64,000 bases of DNA from NCBI RefSeq assembly GCF_002917095.1, contig NZ_PQGA01000009.1, positions 165,941 to 229,940 on the forward strand, read 5' to 3'. The stretch's first letter is position 1. Every line of letters begins with the position of its first letter. The notes beneath the pieces are model-generated. The model ran no database searches. It saw nothing but the letters and a program-made list of their open reading frames with translations, and was not told the origin of the DNA. Made by a program: the position numbers and the translations under genes. This document shows positions 50,589 to 59,548 of this stretch, piece by piece. This DNA is from Paraburkholderia eburnea. Its GTDB lineage: Bacteria; Pseudomonadota; Gammaproteobacteria; Burkholderiales; Burkholderiaceae.

Positions 50589-52010
50589 ATGCAAACACCG
50601 TCTTCAATATCGAGGCCCGCGCGCGCCGGATTCGTGCAGGTGGCGGCGTGTCTGGGCTTCGTCGTGGTCTCGATCGACGTGAGTGTGGTCAACGTCGCGC
50701 TCGATGCGCTGCGCGGCGCCTTTCACGCCGACATCACCGGTCTGCAGTGGGTCGTCAACGCCTACGCGCTGGTGTTCGCCTCGGCGCTGTTGCTGGCGGG
50801 GGCGCTGGGCGACCGTTTCGGCGCGAAGCGCGTGTTCGTCGCGGGCTATGCGCTCTTCACGTGTGCGTCGGTTGGCTGCGGGCTGGCGCCGTCGCTGGCG
50901 GGGCTGATCGGCTGGCGCATCGCGCAAGGCGTGGGCGCCGCGCTGCTGGTGCCGAACTCGCTTTCGGTATTGCGCGAGGCTTTTCACGAGGCGGGTGCGC
51001 GCAGCCGCGCGGTCGGCTGGTGGGCAGCGGGCGGCGGCATCGCACTCGCCGCTGGGCCGGTGATCGGCGGTCTGCTGATTGCCGCGTTGGGCTGGCGCAG
51101 CATTTTTCTCATCAACGTGCCGGTCGGCGCGATCGGTCTCTGGATGACGATGCGCCATGCGCCGCCGTCGCCTGGCCACGCGGGGCGCAGCCTCGATCCG
51201 CTCGGCCAGGTGAGCGGCGCGCTGACGCTGGCCGCGCTCGCGTTCGCGTTGACCGAGGCGAGCAGCCTGTCGTGGCAAAGCCCGCTGATCTGGGGGGCGT
51301 TGTCGTTGAGCGTCGCGTCAGGCGCAGTCTTCGTGTGGCTGCAGGCGCGCAACCCCGCCGCGATGCTGCCGCTCGCGCTGTTTGCGAACCGCACGGTCAG
51401 CGGCACGACATTCATCGGCCTGATCGCGAACCTCGTCTTTTACGGCATCGTCTTCACGTTCAGCCTGTTGTTCCAGACGGTCTGGCATTTCACGCCCGAG
51501 CGCACCGGGCTGGCCTTTCTGCCGATGATGGCGGTGCTCGTGGTCATGAACATTGCAGCAGGGCGGCTGGTGAACCGCGTGGGCGCGCGCACGCTCACGA
51601 TGGTGGGACTCGCGATCGCCATCGCGGGCTATCTGTCGATGCTGCCCGCGCTCGCCACGCACACGTATGGGTGGCTGATCGTGCCGATGCTGCTCGCGGG
51701 CGGCGGCATCGCGCTCGCGGTGCCGACCCTGACCAACGCGCTGCTGGCGGCGGTCAAGCGCGAGCAATCGGGCATTGCGTCGGGGCTGCTGAATGCCGCG
51801 CGCCAGGTGGGCGGAGTGATGGGCGTGGCGCTGTTCGGCTTCTTCGTGCGCCACACGCAAACCGCGTTGTTCATGCATGGGATGGTGCAGGCGCTGGTTG
51901 TGTCGGCAACGTTATTGGCCGTGGCGTCGGGCGTCGCATGGCGCACACTGGAGACACGCGCGCGTCAGCCGGCCGCTCATCACTGCATTGACCGGCGGCT
52001 CACACCGTAA
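50589..52010 (+). CDS. MFS exporter, DHA2 (EmrB/QacA-like)
   Basis: A 473-aa protein with about 14 hydrophobic helices. Family motifs are VVSIDVSVVNVALDALRGAF (motif D1), GDRFGAKRVFVAGYALF and PVIGGLLIAALGWRSIFLIN (motif C). It exports toxic compounds with a proton gradient; the substrate is unknown. The gene is divergent from its LysR. Confidence 0.9.
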   Translation: MQTPSSISRPARAGFVQVAACLGFVVVSIDVSVVNVALDALRGAFHADITGLQWVVNAYALVFASALLLAGALGDRFGAKRVFVAGYALFTCASVGCGLAPSLAGLIGWRIAQGVGAALLVPNSLSVLREAFHEAGARSRAVGWWAAGGGIALAAGPVIGGLLIAALGWRSIFLINVPVGAIGLWMTMRHAPPSPGHAGRSLDPLGQVSGALTLAALAFALTEASSLSWQSPLIWGALSLSVASGAVFVWLQARNPAAMLPLALFANRTVSGTTFIGLIANLVFYGIVFTFSLLFQTVWHFTPERTGLAFLPMMAVLVVMNIAAGRLVNRVGARTLTMVGLAIAIAGYLSMLPALATHTYGWLIVPMLLAGGGIALAVPTLTNALLAAVKREQSGIASGLLNAARQVGGVMGVALFGFFVRHTQTALFMHGMVQALVVSATLLAVASGVAWRTLETRARQPAAHHCIDRRLTP

Positions 52011-52239
52011 CGCTCAATTTGCCGCCCAGATCGCGCGTATGTAGCGAGCGGTCGGCGTGCGGTCTTGCCAGAAGGGAGAGTCGGCGGCCCGGCAAACATG
52101 CCTGCGCGCGCATAGACTACATGGACGCGCGGGTATGGGTTGAGCGCGCCGATCTGGCTATCTTTGTCTCCACGCAGCGACCTTCGCGCAGCAAGTGCGG
52201 AGACGCTACGACGATACCCACGATCCAGGAGACAAGAAC

Positions 52240-53295
52240 ATGACGCAAGCCCAGCTTGCCGCGCTCACGCGGCCACGTCAGCCCGCCATTCCCCGCCACT
52301 GCACCTTCGATCCCCGTGACTGGGAAATCCTGAGCCGCTATTGGCATCCCGTGGCGTTCGCGGCGGACGTGCAGGACAAGCCGCTCTCCGTCACGCTGCT
52401 CGACGAAGCGCTGGTTGTGTACCGCACGCAGGGCCGCATCGTCGCCGCGCGCGATGTCTGCCCGCATCGCGGCGCGCCGCTGAGCCAGGGCTGGGTCGAA
52501 AACGGTAATCTGGTATGTCCGTATCATGGGCTGGCGTACGAGGCGAGCGGCAAGTGCGTGCATATTCCTTCGCAGCCCGAAGGACCGATTCCTGAGCGCC
52601 TGTGCCTCACGACCTACGCCGCGCAGGAAGCGTATGGACTCGTGTGGGTGTCGCTGGGCGGCGGCGACGTGTCATTGCCGGACTTCCCGGCCTGGAACAC
52701 CGAAGGCTATCAGCAGATCCTGCCGCCTTCGATCGATATCCGCGCCTCGGCGGGACGGCAGACCGAAGGCTTCATCGACGTGGCGCACTTTGCGTGGATT
52801 CATCACGACAGCTTCACCGATCGCCACAATCCCGTGGTGCCGCAATATTCCGTCGAACGCCGCCCGAACGGCCTGCGCGCCGAATACGTGAGCACGGTGA
52901 GCAATTTCCCGAAATCGATGCAGCATCGCGCGCCGGATGGCTTCGTATGGCGCCGCGTGTTCGAAGTCGATGTGCCGTTCTTCGCGCGCCTCACGGTGCA
53001 TTTCCCGGAGAACGGGCGCCTTGCGATCCTCAACGCGGCGAGCCCCGTTTCGGCACGGCATACGCGCCTGTTCGTGCCGATCGCACGCAATTTCGATCAG
53101 GACCTGCCGCTCGACGATGTCTATGCGTTCAATCGCCAGGTGTTCGAAGAAGATCGCGCGATCGTCGAACTGCAATGTCCCGAGGATCTGCCGATCGACC
53201 GCTCGCAGGAAGCACCGATTCTCGCGGATCGTTCTTCAGGCGCGTATCGCCGCGCTCTGGGCGAGATCGGCCTGGGCCAGACCTACGTGCGTTGA
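52240..53295 (+). CDS. Rieske non-heme iron oxygenase, large subunit
   Basis: A 351-aa oxygenase alpha-type subunit. The Rieske site is C74-P-H76 (CPHRGAPLSQG) and C93-P-Y-H96 (CPYHGLAY); the mononuclear iron site is D180-x2-H183-x4-H188 (IDVAHFAWIHHD). This length and layout fit the vanillate/phthalate-type monooxygenases and demethylases that act on aromatic acids or methoxy groups. The start follows CAGGAG. It is followed at 19 bp by a rubredoxin and then a reductase instead of a [2Fe-2S] reductase. Confidence 0.9.
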   Translation: MTQAQLAALTRPRQPAIPRHCTFDPRDWEILSRYWHPVAFAADVQDKPLSVTLLDEALVVYRTQGRIVAARDVCPHRGAPLSQGWVENGNLVCPYHGLAYEASGKCVHIPSQPEGPIPERLCLTTYAAQEAYGLVWVSLGGGDVSLPDFPAWNTEGYQQILPPSIDIRASAGRQTEGFIDVAHFAWIHHDSFTDRHNPVVPQYSVERRPNGLRAEYVSTVSNFPKSMQHRAPDGFVWRRVFEVDVPFFARLTVHFPENGRLAILNAASPVSARHTRLFVPIARNFDQDLPLDDVYAFNRQVFEEDRAIVELQCPEDLPIDRSQEAPILADRSSGAYRRALGEIGLGQTYVR

Positions 53296-53314
53296 GGTGA
53301 AGGGGAGCGCCAAC

Positions 53315-53482
53315 ATGAAAATCTGGGAATGCGTGATTTGCGGCTTTCGCTACGACGAAGCCGAAGGAATCCCCGAAGCGGGCATTGCGCCCGGCACGCG
53401 CTGGGAAGACGTGCCCGACGACTGGATGTGCCCCGACTGCGCGACGGGCAAGCATGACTTCGAAATGCAGGTGGTGGCATGA
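53315..53482 (+). CDS. Rubredoxin
   Basis: A 55-aa electron carrier. Both Cys pairs that bind the single iron are present: C6-V-I-C9 and C39-P-D-C42, with the usual GFRYDEAEG and DDWMCPDC text. It takes electrons from the reductase encoded next; the upstream Rieske oxygenase is the likely acceptor. An AGGGGAG site precedes the ATG. Its stop overlaps the reductase start (ATGA at 53479-53482). Confidence 0.93.
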   Translation: MKIWECVICGFRYDEAEGIPEAGIAPGTRWEDVPDDWMCPDCATGKHDFEMQVVA

Positions 53483-54663
53483 GCGCGACGACGCAAGTGA
53501 ATGATAGTCAGGATCCCATCGTAATTGTCGGAACCGGGCTGGCGGGCTATACGCTCGCGCGCGAACTGCGCAAGCTCGATGGAGAGACGCCCATGCTGAT
53601 CGTGAGCCGCGACGATGGCCGCTTTTATTCGAAGCCCGCGCTCTCGAACGCGCTGGCGACGCGCACCGAGCCACATGCACTCGCGCGTTTCGACGCCCAG
53701 GCCATGGCGCAGCAGTTGAGCGCACGCGTCTGGACGCATCGGCAAGTCGAGCGCATCGTGCCGCATGAACGCGCGATCGTCGTCGATGGGCAGCGCGTGC
53801 GTTATCGCGCGCTGGTGCTGGCGACCGGCGCGGACCCGCGCCGCGTGCAGGTCGAGGGCGATGGCGCAGCCGATGTGCTGTCGGTCAACGATCTCGGCGA
53901 TTACGCGCATTTTCGCGAGCGTCTGGCCGCGTGCCGTTCGGTCGCGTTGCTGGGCGCGGGTTTGATCGGCTGCGAGTTCGCAAACGATCTGCTGGGAGCG
54001 GGCTATGCGGTGACGCTGATCGACCCCGCGCCCGCGCCGCTCGCGCGCCTGTTGCCCGTCGAGGCGGGTGAGGTTTTCGCGCGTGCCCTCGCGGCGGCGG
54101 GCGTGGATTTGCGCCTGGCGCGCGGCGTGCAGTCGATCGTCAGGCGCGAGCCGGGTTATCGGCTGGGCTTGAGCGATGGTGCGACGATCGATGCGGATCT
54201 GGTCGTCTCGGCTGTCGGTCTCGTGCCGCGCACGTCGCTGGCGGGCGCGGCCGGCTTGCGGATCGAAGGCGGCATCGCCACCGATGCGTGGTGCCGCACG
54301 AGCGCGCCCGACGTCTATGCGCTCGGCGATTGCGCGGCCATCGAAGGCCGCGTGCAACCCTACGTGCTGCCGATCATGCACGCGGCGCGCGCGCTTGCGC
54401 AGACACTCGCGGGCACACTCACGCGCGTGGCGTTTCCCGTGATGCCCATCGTCGTCAAGACGCCGGCAGTGCCCGCCGTGGTCGTGACGCCCGATGGCCC
54501 GCAAGGCCGCTGGACGGTCGAGGCGGGCACGCACGACAGCGCCCACGCGCTGCGCGCAATCTGCGCGGACGACGCGACGCAGCGCATGAGCGGCTTCGCG
54601 CTGCTTGGTGCGGCGATCGCCGACAAGGCCGCGTTGCTGAAGACGATGTCAACGGGCGCATGA
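53479..54663 (+). CDS. FAD-dependent rubredoxin reductase-like oxidoreductase
   Basis: A 394-aa flavoprotein. GTGLAG at 18-23 binds FAD, GAGLIG near 157 binds NAD(P)H, and VYALGDCAAIEG is the second FAD contact. The sequence resembles AlkT/RubB rubredoxin reductases. Its start overlaps the rubredoxin stop, so the electron chain NAD(P)H to FAD to rubredoxin to oxygenase is plausible from gene order. Confidence 0.9.
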   Translation: MSATTQVNDSQDPIVIVGTGLAGYTLARELRKLDGETPMLIVSRDDGRFYSKPALSNALATRTEPHALARFDAQAMAQQLSARVWTHRQVERIVPHERAIVVDGQRVRYRALVLATGADPRRVQVEGDGAADVLSVNDLGDYAHFRERLAACRSVALLGAGLIGCEFANDLLGAGYAVTLIDPAPAPLARLLPVEAGEVFARALAAAGVDLRLARGVQSIVRREPGYRLGLSDGATIDADLVVSAVGLVPRTSLAGAAGLRIEGGIATDAWCRTSAPDVYALGDCAAIEGRVQPYVLPIMHAARALAQTLAGTLTRVAFPVMPIVVKTPAVPAVVVTPDGPQGRWTVEAGTHDSAHALRAICADDATQRMSGFALLGAAIADKAALLKTMSTGA

Positions 54664-54847
54664 TTTAAATTAGTAAAGCTAATAATTTGTACGTATAGAC
54701 CCTCTTCGGCAGGCAGCTTCGGCTGACCGACCCCTGTCGCGCTCGCGTGGCGACGCCCGCTCAACCCTGTCTGCGGGCCGTCGATACGAGGCGTTTCGCA
54801 CCGCGAGCCACGCTTGCGATGCTTTTTTCGTTGGCGTGCCGTTTGCC

Positions 54848-55768
54848 TCAGCGAATCAATCCCTTCGCGACACCGGCCACGAGATGACGCAGCCACACCG
54901 CCGCCGTGCTGCGATGCGTGCGGTCGTGCCAGAGCTGGTAATAGGTGAGTGCGCGCGGCTCGCCGGGCAACGGCTCGATGCGCAGCGGCAGCAGGTTGCA
55001 GTAATGCGTCGCGAGCGCGCGCGTGGTCGTGAACAGCAGATTCGATCGCATCAGCACATAAGGGGCCATGCCGAAGTAGGGCAGCGTCGTCGTGACGTTG
55101 CGCGAGAGGCCGTTGCGCGCGAGTTCGGCGTCGATCGTGCCCAGCCCCGTGGCGTTGTGCGTCGTCACGGCCAGATGCTCGGCTTCTTCATAGATGGGCT
55201 GGCTTAGCGTGCCCGGCTTGACCGGATGCTGCGCGCGCATCAGGCACACCAGGTCGTCCTTGCAAAGCGGCTGCAGATGCAGATGTTCGGGTGGCGTGCG
55301 CCAGTTGCCGATCACGAGATCAAGCGTGCCGCTTTCCAGCCCATGTCCATAGCCGCCGTCGACCATCATCAGATGCTGAAATTCGATGCGCGCGCGTGGT
55401 GCCTGCGTATGAAACGCATCGACAATGGCGGGGAGAAAAAACACGTCGAGATAATCGGGCGAGCCGATCAAAAACGTGCGCCGCGTGGTGGCGGGATCGA
55501 ACGCGGTAGTCGGATTGAGGATCGCGGCGATGCCCGCAAGCGCCTGCGCGGCCGGTTCGATCAGCGTGAGCGCGTGGCTGGTCGGCACCATGCGGCTGCC
55601 GCTGCGCACGAGCAGCGGATCGCCCGTCATCGCGCGCAAACGGCGCAGCGCGACGCTTACCGTGGGTTGCGACTGGCCGAGCAGTGCAGCGGTGCGCGAA
55701 ACGCTGGCCTCGGTGACGAGCGTGTGGAGAACCTTGAGCAGATAGGAGTCGATGACTTCCCGGGACAT
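54848..55768 (-). CDS. LysR-family regulator, NodD/PcpR-like
   Basis: A 306-aa LysR protein. LLKVLHTLVTEASVSRTAAL with LGQSQPTVSVALRRLRAMTG is the helix-turn-helix of the NodD/LinR-type branch. The start MSREVIDSY at 55768 is chosen, although the frame is open eight codons further up. It is convergent with the reductase gene. A 17-bp element upstream is repeated before the M24 gene, so it may regulate itself and that gene. Confidence 0.88.
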   Translation of the reverse strand: MSREVIDSYLLKVLHTLVTEASVSRTAALLGQSQPTVSVALRRLRAMTGDPLLVRSGSRMVPTSHALTLIEPAAQALAGIAAILNPTTAFDPATTRRTFLIGSPDYLDVFFLPAIVDAFHTQAPRARIEFQHLMMVDGGYGHGLESGTLDLVIGNWRTPPEHLHLQPLCKDDLVCLMRAQHPVKPGTLSQPIYEEAEHLAVTTHNATGLGTIDAELARNGLSRNVTTTLPYFGMAPYVLMRSNLLFTTTRALATHYCNLLPLRIEPLPGEPRALTYYQLWHDRTHRSTAAVWLRHLVAGVAKGLIR

Positions 55769-55803
55769 GCGAACCGCCGATGTTGGAGACACTTGTTCTT
55801 GTT

Positions 55804-55820
55804 GTATACGTGTCGATATA
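55804..55820. promoter_or_regulatory. Shared AT-rich element upstream of the LysR gene
   Basis: TATACGTGTCGATATAT is 13/17 identical to TATACGCGAAAATATAT (reverse strand, 56648-56632) upstream of the M24 gene. Both are 30-55 bp before start codons. Confidence 0.4.
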
Positions 55821-55938
55821 TCGGTTCGTCAAATCAGGGAAATCGCCTGGGAGGCGTGCGAAGCCCGGCTGCGCGGGCTTCATGAGGCGGCGGGCATGGT
55901 GGTTATGTTGCGCGACATATCATGTCGCGCCTGGTCTA

Positions 55939-56598
55939 TCAAACCAGCAGGTCTTCATAAAACGCACCAAAGGCACGGGTCGGATGCGCGATCTGGATTT
56001 CGAGGATCCACAGCCCTGCCGAAGGCGCCGTATCCAGACTGCCGAGATCGCCGGCCTTGTAGATCGCGTGCGGGAAGTCGCTCACGCGATGGCCCTTGAT
56101 GTCCACGTTCAGCCGCCAGCCGTGCGCCTGCGCGCGCGTGGCCGCGTACTCGTAAAGTGCCGCGCCGCTGCAGCCGGTGCTGCGCCAGTGCGCGGCCACC
56201 TCGTCGTAGACGAGCTTCGACGCGTCGGCGCAGGCCTGCATTTCGACATCGTCACCGGTCACGAAGGTCGCGCCCGCGTCGCCTTCGTGGCGGTCCCAGA
56301 CCACGCCCAGATCGACGAAGAAGATGTCGTTCTCGCCCAGCGCGGGATCGCTCTGCGAGCGCTCCTTGAAGGTGCGCAGCGTGTTTTCGCCAAAGCGGAT
56401 CAATACCGGATGCCAGATGCGGTCCATGCCCATCTGCTGGAGAATGGCCTTGCCTTGCGCGTTGGCCTCGGATTCGAACATGCCGGGCTTAATGGCCGCC
56501 GCGATGTTCTCGACCGCCTCCCAGGTCTTCACGCGCGCATGTTCCATCGCTGCGGCTGAAAACGGTGCGCCTACGGCTTCTCGGGTATCGCTGTTCAC
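55939..56598 (-). CDS. Short M24-family metallopeptidase-like protein
   Basis: A 219-aa protein of the creatinase/prolidase/aminopeptidase P fold without the N-terminal domain. The metal-ligand set can be traced: D96 (FFVDLG), D107 (GDAG), a His at 170 or 177 (GHRVSDFPH), E200 (LEIQ) and E215. The set looks complete, so an active dinuclear hydrolase is possible despite the length. Family members hydrolyse Xaa-Pro, creatine, ectoine or similar C-N bonds; the substrate is not evident. It is oriented like the upstream LysR target and has the shared upstream element. Confidence 0.75.
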   Translation of the reverse strand: MNSDTREAVGAPFSAAAMEHARVKTWEAVENIAAAIKPGMFESEANAQGKAILQQMGMDRIWHPVLIRFGENTLRTFKERSQSDPALGENDIFFVDLGVVWDRHEGDAGATFVTGDDVEMQACADASKLVYDEVAAHWRSTGCSGAALYEYAATRAQAHGWRLNVDIKGHRVSDFPHAIYKAGDLGSLDTAPSAGLWILEIQIAHPTRAFGAFYEDLLV

Positions 56599-56631
56599 GT
56601 GTGGGACTCCATCGCGGGGTTATCGGTGTCA

Positions 56632-56656
56632 ATATATTTTCGCGTATATAGCGAAA
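56632..56656. promoter_or_regulatory. Palindrome and shared element upstream of the M24 gene
   Basis: TTTCGC-GTATATA-GCGAAA (56638-56656) is a perfect 6-7-6 inverted repeat, overlapping the element shared with the LysR promoter (reverse strand 56648-56632). Located 34 bp upstream of the M24 start. Confidence 0.5.
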
Positions 56657-56691
56657 CTTTGACAACGCCTTTGCAACGATGGACCTGGTTT

Positions 56692-57543
56692 TCAAGGCTG
56701 GCGGGTCTCGCGTATCGAAAGCGGATGCCACAGGCGCGCACCGCCTTCGATGCCGCGATCGTTTGGCACGGTCGCGACGTTGGGCGGCAGATCAAAGGTA
56801 AGCCGTTCTGCATTGCCGCCGCCGATCCAGAGCTTGTCGTAATGCACGAGCGATTCGAGAATGCCGATCACTTTTTGCACGCGCTGGTTCCAGCGTTTGT
56901 TGCCCGCCTTGCGGCGCGCGGCGTCACCGATATATTCGTCGTACGCGTGCTTCTTGCTGACCGGATGATGCGCGAGTTCCAGATGCGGCATCAGCTCGCC
57001 GTCGCGAAAGAGCGCCGTGCCCGCGCCCGTGCCGAGCGTCAGCACGAACTCCAGCCCGTGGCCCTCGATGGCGGCGAAGCCCTGCATCTCCGCGTCGTTG
57101 ATCATGCGCACCAGGCCGATGCCCAGACGTTCGCCCAGCATCTGCGCGAGCGGCACATCGTTCCAGTCTTCCAGGCCGAGATGAGGCGCCGTTAGCACAT
57201 GGTTGTTGCGCACGAAGCCGGGAAAGCCGATCGATACGCGGGTGGGCGAATATTGCTCGACCAGCGGGGCGACCAGCGTGTGCAGCGTGTCGACCAGCAG
57301 TGCGGGCGGGCAGGGATGCGGCGTTGCAACGCGAACGCGTTCGGTGCGCATCTGGCCTTGCGCATCGACGATCGCAGCTTTCAGACCTGTGCCGCCGATG
57401 TCGATGGCGAGAATGTTTTCGATCTTCGGCGCGGTGGCTTTTTTCGCGCTGCGCGTCGTGTTGCTCCGCGCGTTGCTCCGCGCATGGCTTTCCGTGCGGC
57501 TGGTGGTTTTCGTGCTTTTTTTAGCGCTCTTTTTCGTGATCAC
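56692..57543 (-). CDS. ROK-family kinase, polyphosphate glucokinase-like
   Basis: A 283-aa sugar kinase. DIGGTGLKAAI (48-58) is the phosphate-binding site, SIGFPGFV the sugar-binding loop, and the late TLGTGAG region binds phosphate. The VRNNHVLTAPHLG and ELAHHP text matches polyphosphate/ATP glucokinases. Residues 1-40 are a Lys/Ser/Arg/Thr-rich extension absent from typical glucokinases. It is 19 bp downstream of zwf, so both belong to one glucose-catabolism operon. Confidence 0.83.
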   Translation of the reverse strand: MITKKSAKKSTKTTSRTESHARSNARSNTTRSAKKATAPKIENILAIDIGGTGLKAAIVDAQGQMRTERVRVATPHPCPPALLVDTLHTLVAPLVEQYSPTRVSIGFPGFVRNNHVLTAPHLGLEDWNDVPLAQMLGERLGIGLVRMINDAEMQGFAAIEGHGLEFVLTLGTGAGTALFRDGELMPHLELAHHPVSKKHAYDEYIGDAARRKAGNKRWNQRVQKVIGILESLVHYDKLWIGGGNAERLTFDLPPNVATVPNDRGIEGGARLWHPLSIRETRQP

Positions 57544-57562
57544 ACGCTCCTCCGGGAGGGTC

Positions 57563-59179
57563 TTACTGCTTTTTGGGTTCCGCTGGCGTTAGCGTACGCC
57601 ATGCACGGCCGTCCTGCGCGAGCAGTGCATCGGCTTGCACCGGTCCCGCGCTGCCCGACGCGTAACCATGCACCGGGACCGTCTCGCCGTCCTTCGGATG
57701 CAGCACCCCGTCCACGGCGGCCCACGTCGCTTCGATGCTGTCGGCGCGCTGGAACAGCGTCGCGTCGCCGAGCATGCAGTCGTACAGCAGCGTTTCGTAG
57801 CCGACATTGGCGTGCTGGGCGAAGAAGTCGTCGTAATCGAACGACGAACGCACCGCGCCGATTTCCATGACTGGCCCCGGCGTTTTCACATTGAAATCGA
57901 AGCTCGTGCCGTGCGAGGGATCGATGCGCAACGTCAGCACGTTGGGCGTCAGGGCATCGACGGGTGTGTCGCGAAAGAGGCGAAACGGCACGCTTTTGAG
58001 TTGCACGGAAATTTCCGTGCACCGCGCCGCGAGACGTTTGCCGGTGCGCAAATAGAACGGCACGCCCGCCCAGCGCCAGTTGTCGATGTACACGCGCGCG
58101 GCCGCATAGGTCTCGGTCTGGCTGTCTTTCGCGACATGCGGTTCATCGCGATATGCCGCGCCTTGCGGGCCCTTCCCATACTGGCCGAACACCACGTCTT
58201 GCGGCGTGAGCGGCTTGAGCGCGTCGAAGATTTCGGCTTTCTTGTCGCGGACCGCTTCGGCGTCGAACGAATTGGGCGGCTCCATCGCAATCATGCCGAG
58301 CAACTGGAACAGATGGTTCGGCAGCATGTCGCGGAATGCACCGGTTTGCTCGTAGAAACCGCCGCGCCCCTCCACGCCGATCACCTCCGCTGCCGTGATC
58401 TGCACGCTGTCGATATACTCGCGCCGCCAGATCGGCTCGAACAGCGCATTGGCGAAACGCACGGCCAGAATGCTCTGCACCGTGTCCTTGCCGAGAAAGT
58501 GGTCGATGCGATAGATCTGCGACTCCTGCGCGAAATCGAGCAGATCCCGGTTCAGATCGCGCGCGGACGCGAGGTCGGCGCCGAAGGGTTTTTCGATCAC
58601 GATACGGCGAAAGGCAGCATCGTCGCCTTCGTCTTCTTCCAGCAGGCCTGCCTTGCCGAGTCCTTCGATGATCGGCTTGAAAAAGCGCGCGCCCACGGCC
58701 AGGTAGAAGACGACGTTAGCTTGCTTGCCTGCCCCATCGGTCAGTTCTTTGGCGAGTTGCTGATACAAGGCATCGTCTTCGAATTCGGCCGCCCGATAAT
58801 CGAGGCGCTGGGCGACCCAGTTCCACGCGTTGTCGTCGAGTTTGCCCGCGTGGAAAGTGCTGGCCTTGTCGGCGGCGAACTGTTCGAGCGCGCTATGCAG
58901 ATCGTCGCGCCATTGCTGTGTTTCGCGCTGGCCGTGATTGACGCCGACGATCCTCATGCCGTCGTCGAGCAGGCCATCGACGGCGAGGTTGTAGAGCGCG
59001 GGCATCAGGAGGCGTTTGGTGAGGTCGCCGCCCGCGCCGAAGATGACGAGCGTGCAGGCTGGCGCGCGATGCTTGCCAGCGGGCGCGGCGAAGGGCGCGG
59101 AGGCGTTGTGAGGATGGACGGGCACCTTGGCGCTCGCGCGCGCGGCGGGGGAAGCATCGGTCGGCGGGGTGATCGGCAT
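57563..59179 (-). CDS. zwf: Glucose-6-phosphate 1-dehydrogenase
   Basis: A 538-aa enzyme. GAGGDLTKR (48-56) binds NADP and RIDHFLGK (224-231) is the catalytic site with its His-Asp and Lys; the C-terminal domain is complete. It converts glucose-6-phosphate to 6-phosphogluconolactone, feeding the Entner-Doudoroff and pentose phosphate pathways. Residues 1-40 are a Pro/Ala-rich extension before the first strand; an alternative internal start is possible but no ribosome-binding site favours one. It is the first gene of an operon with the ROK kinase. Confidence 0.95.
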   Translation of the reverse strand: MPITPPTDASPAARASAKVPVHPHNASAPFAAPAGKHRAPACTLVIFGAGGDLTKRLLMPALYNLAVDGLLDDGMRIVGVNHGQRETQQWRDDLHSALEQFAADKASTFHAGKLDDNAWNWVAQRLDYRAAEFEDDALYQQLAKELTDGAGKQANVVFYLAVGARFFKPIIEGLGKAGLLEEDEGDDAAFRRIVIEKPFGADLASARDLNRDLLDFAQESQIYRIDHFLGKDTVQSILAVRFANALFEPIWRREYIDSVQITAAEVIGVEGRGGFYEQTGAFRDMLPNHLFQLLGMIAMEPPNSFDAEAVRDKKAEIFDALKPLTPQDVVFGQYGKGPQGAAYRDEPHVAKDSQTETYAAARVYIDNWRWAGVPFYLRTGKRLAARCTEISVQLKSVPFRLFRDTPVDALTPNVLTLRIDPSHGTSFDFNVKTPGPVMEIGAVRSSFDYDDFFAQHANVGYETLLYDCMLGDATLFQRADSIEATWAAVDGVLHPKDGETVPVHGYASGSAGPVQADALLAQDGRAWRTLTPAEPKKQ

Positions 59180-59548
59180 GATTTCGCTGCGGCTATCCGG
59201 TTCGGGTGAAGGGTTGACCTGCGTTCTTCTATTGAGGTCAGCAAAATCGATACCTTGAATGACAACGCGAAGCGCCTCGGGGTTCCACGCGCGTGGGACG
59301 CATTCGTGTAGGCATTTTGTAAATGCGCGTAAGCCCAGATGCGTAAAACGCCTCGCAATGGTGCGCCGCAGTATGGTCCAGGCATCTGTTGACCAGGTTC
59401 ACGGAGTTGTATCGCAAGCTGAGGTAGCCTGCGCTGAGCGCCCGCTTTTTTTGCGCCTCTTTTGCGCCTCTTTGGGGCCGAATCCAGTGGTAAGCAACGC
59501 AGTACAGCGACTGTTACCTTGAACCTTGACCAGATGGAGTGAACTACG
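59180..59548. other. Intergenic region between zwf and the YWTD protein
   Basis: About 369 bp with no gene. It should contain two divergent promoters. The only dyad I can support is TGACCT (59215-59220) / AGGTCA (59235-59240) with a 14-bp gap. A GGAGTG site precedes the right-hand gene. Confidence 0.45.
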
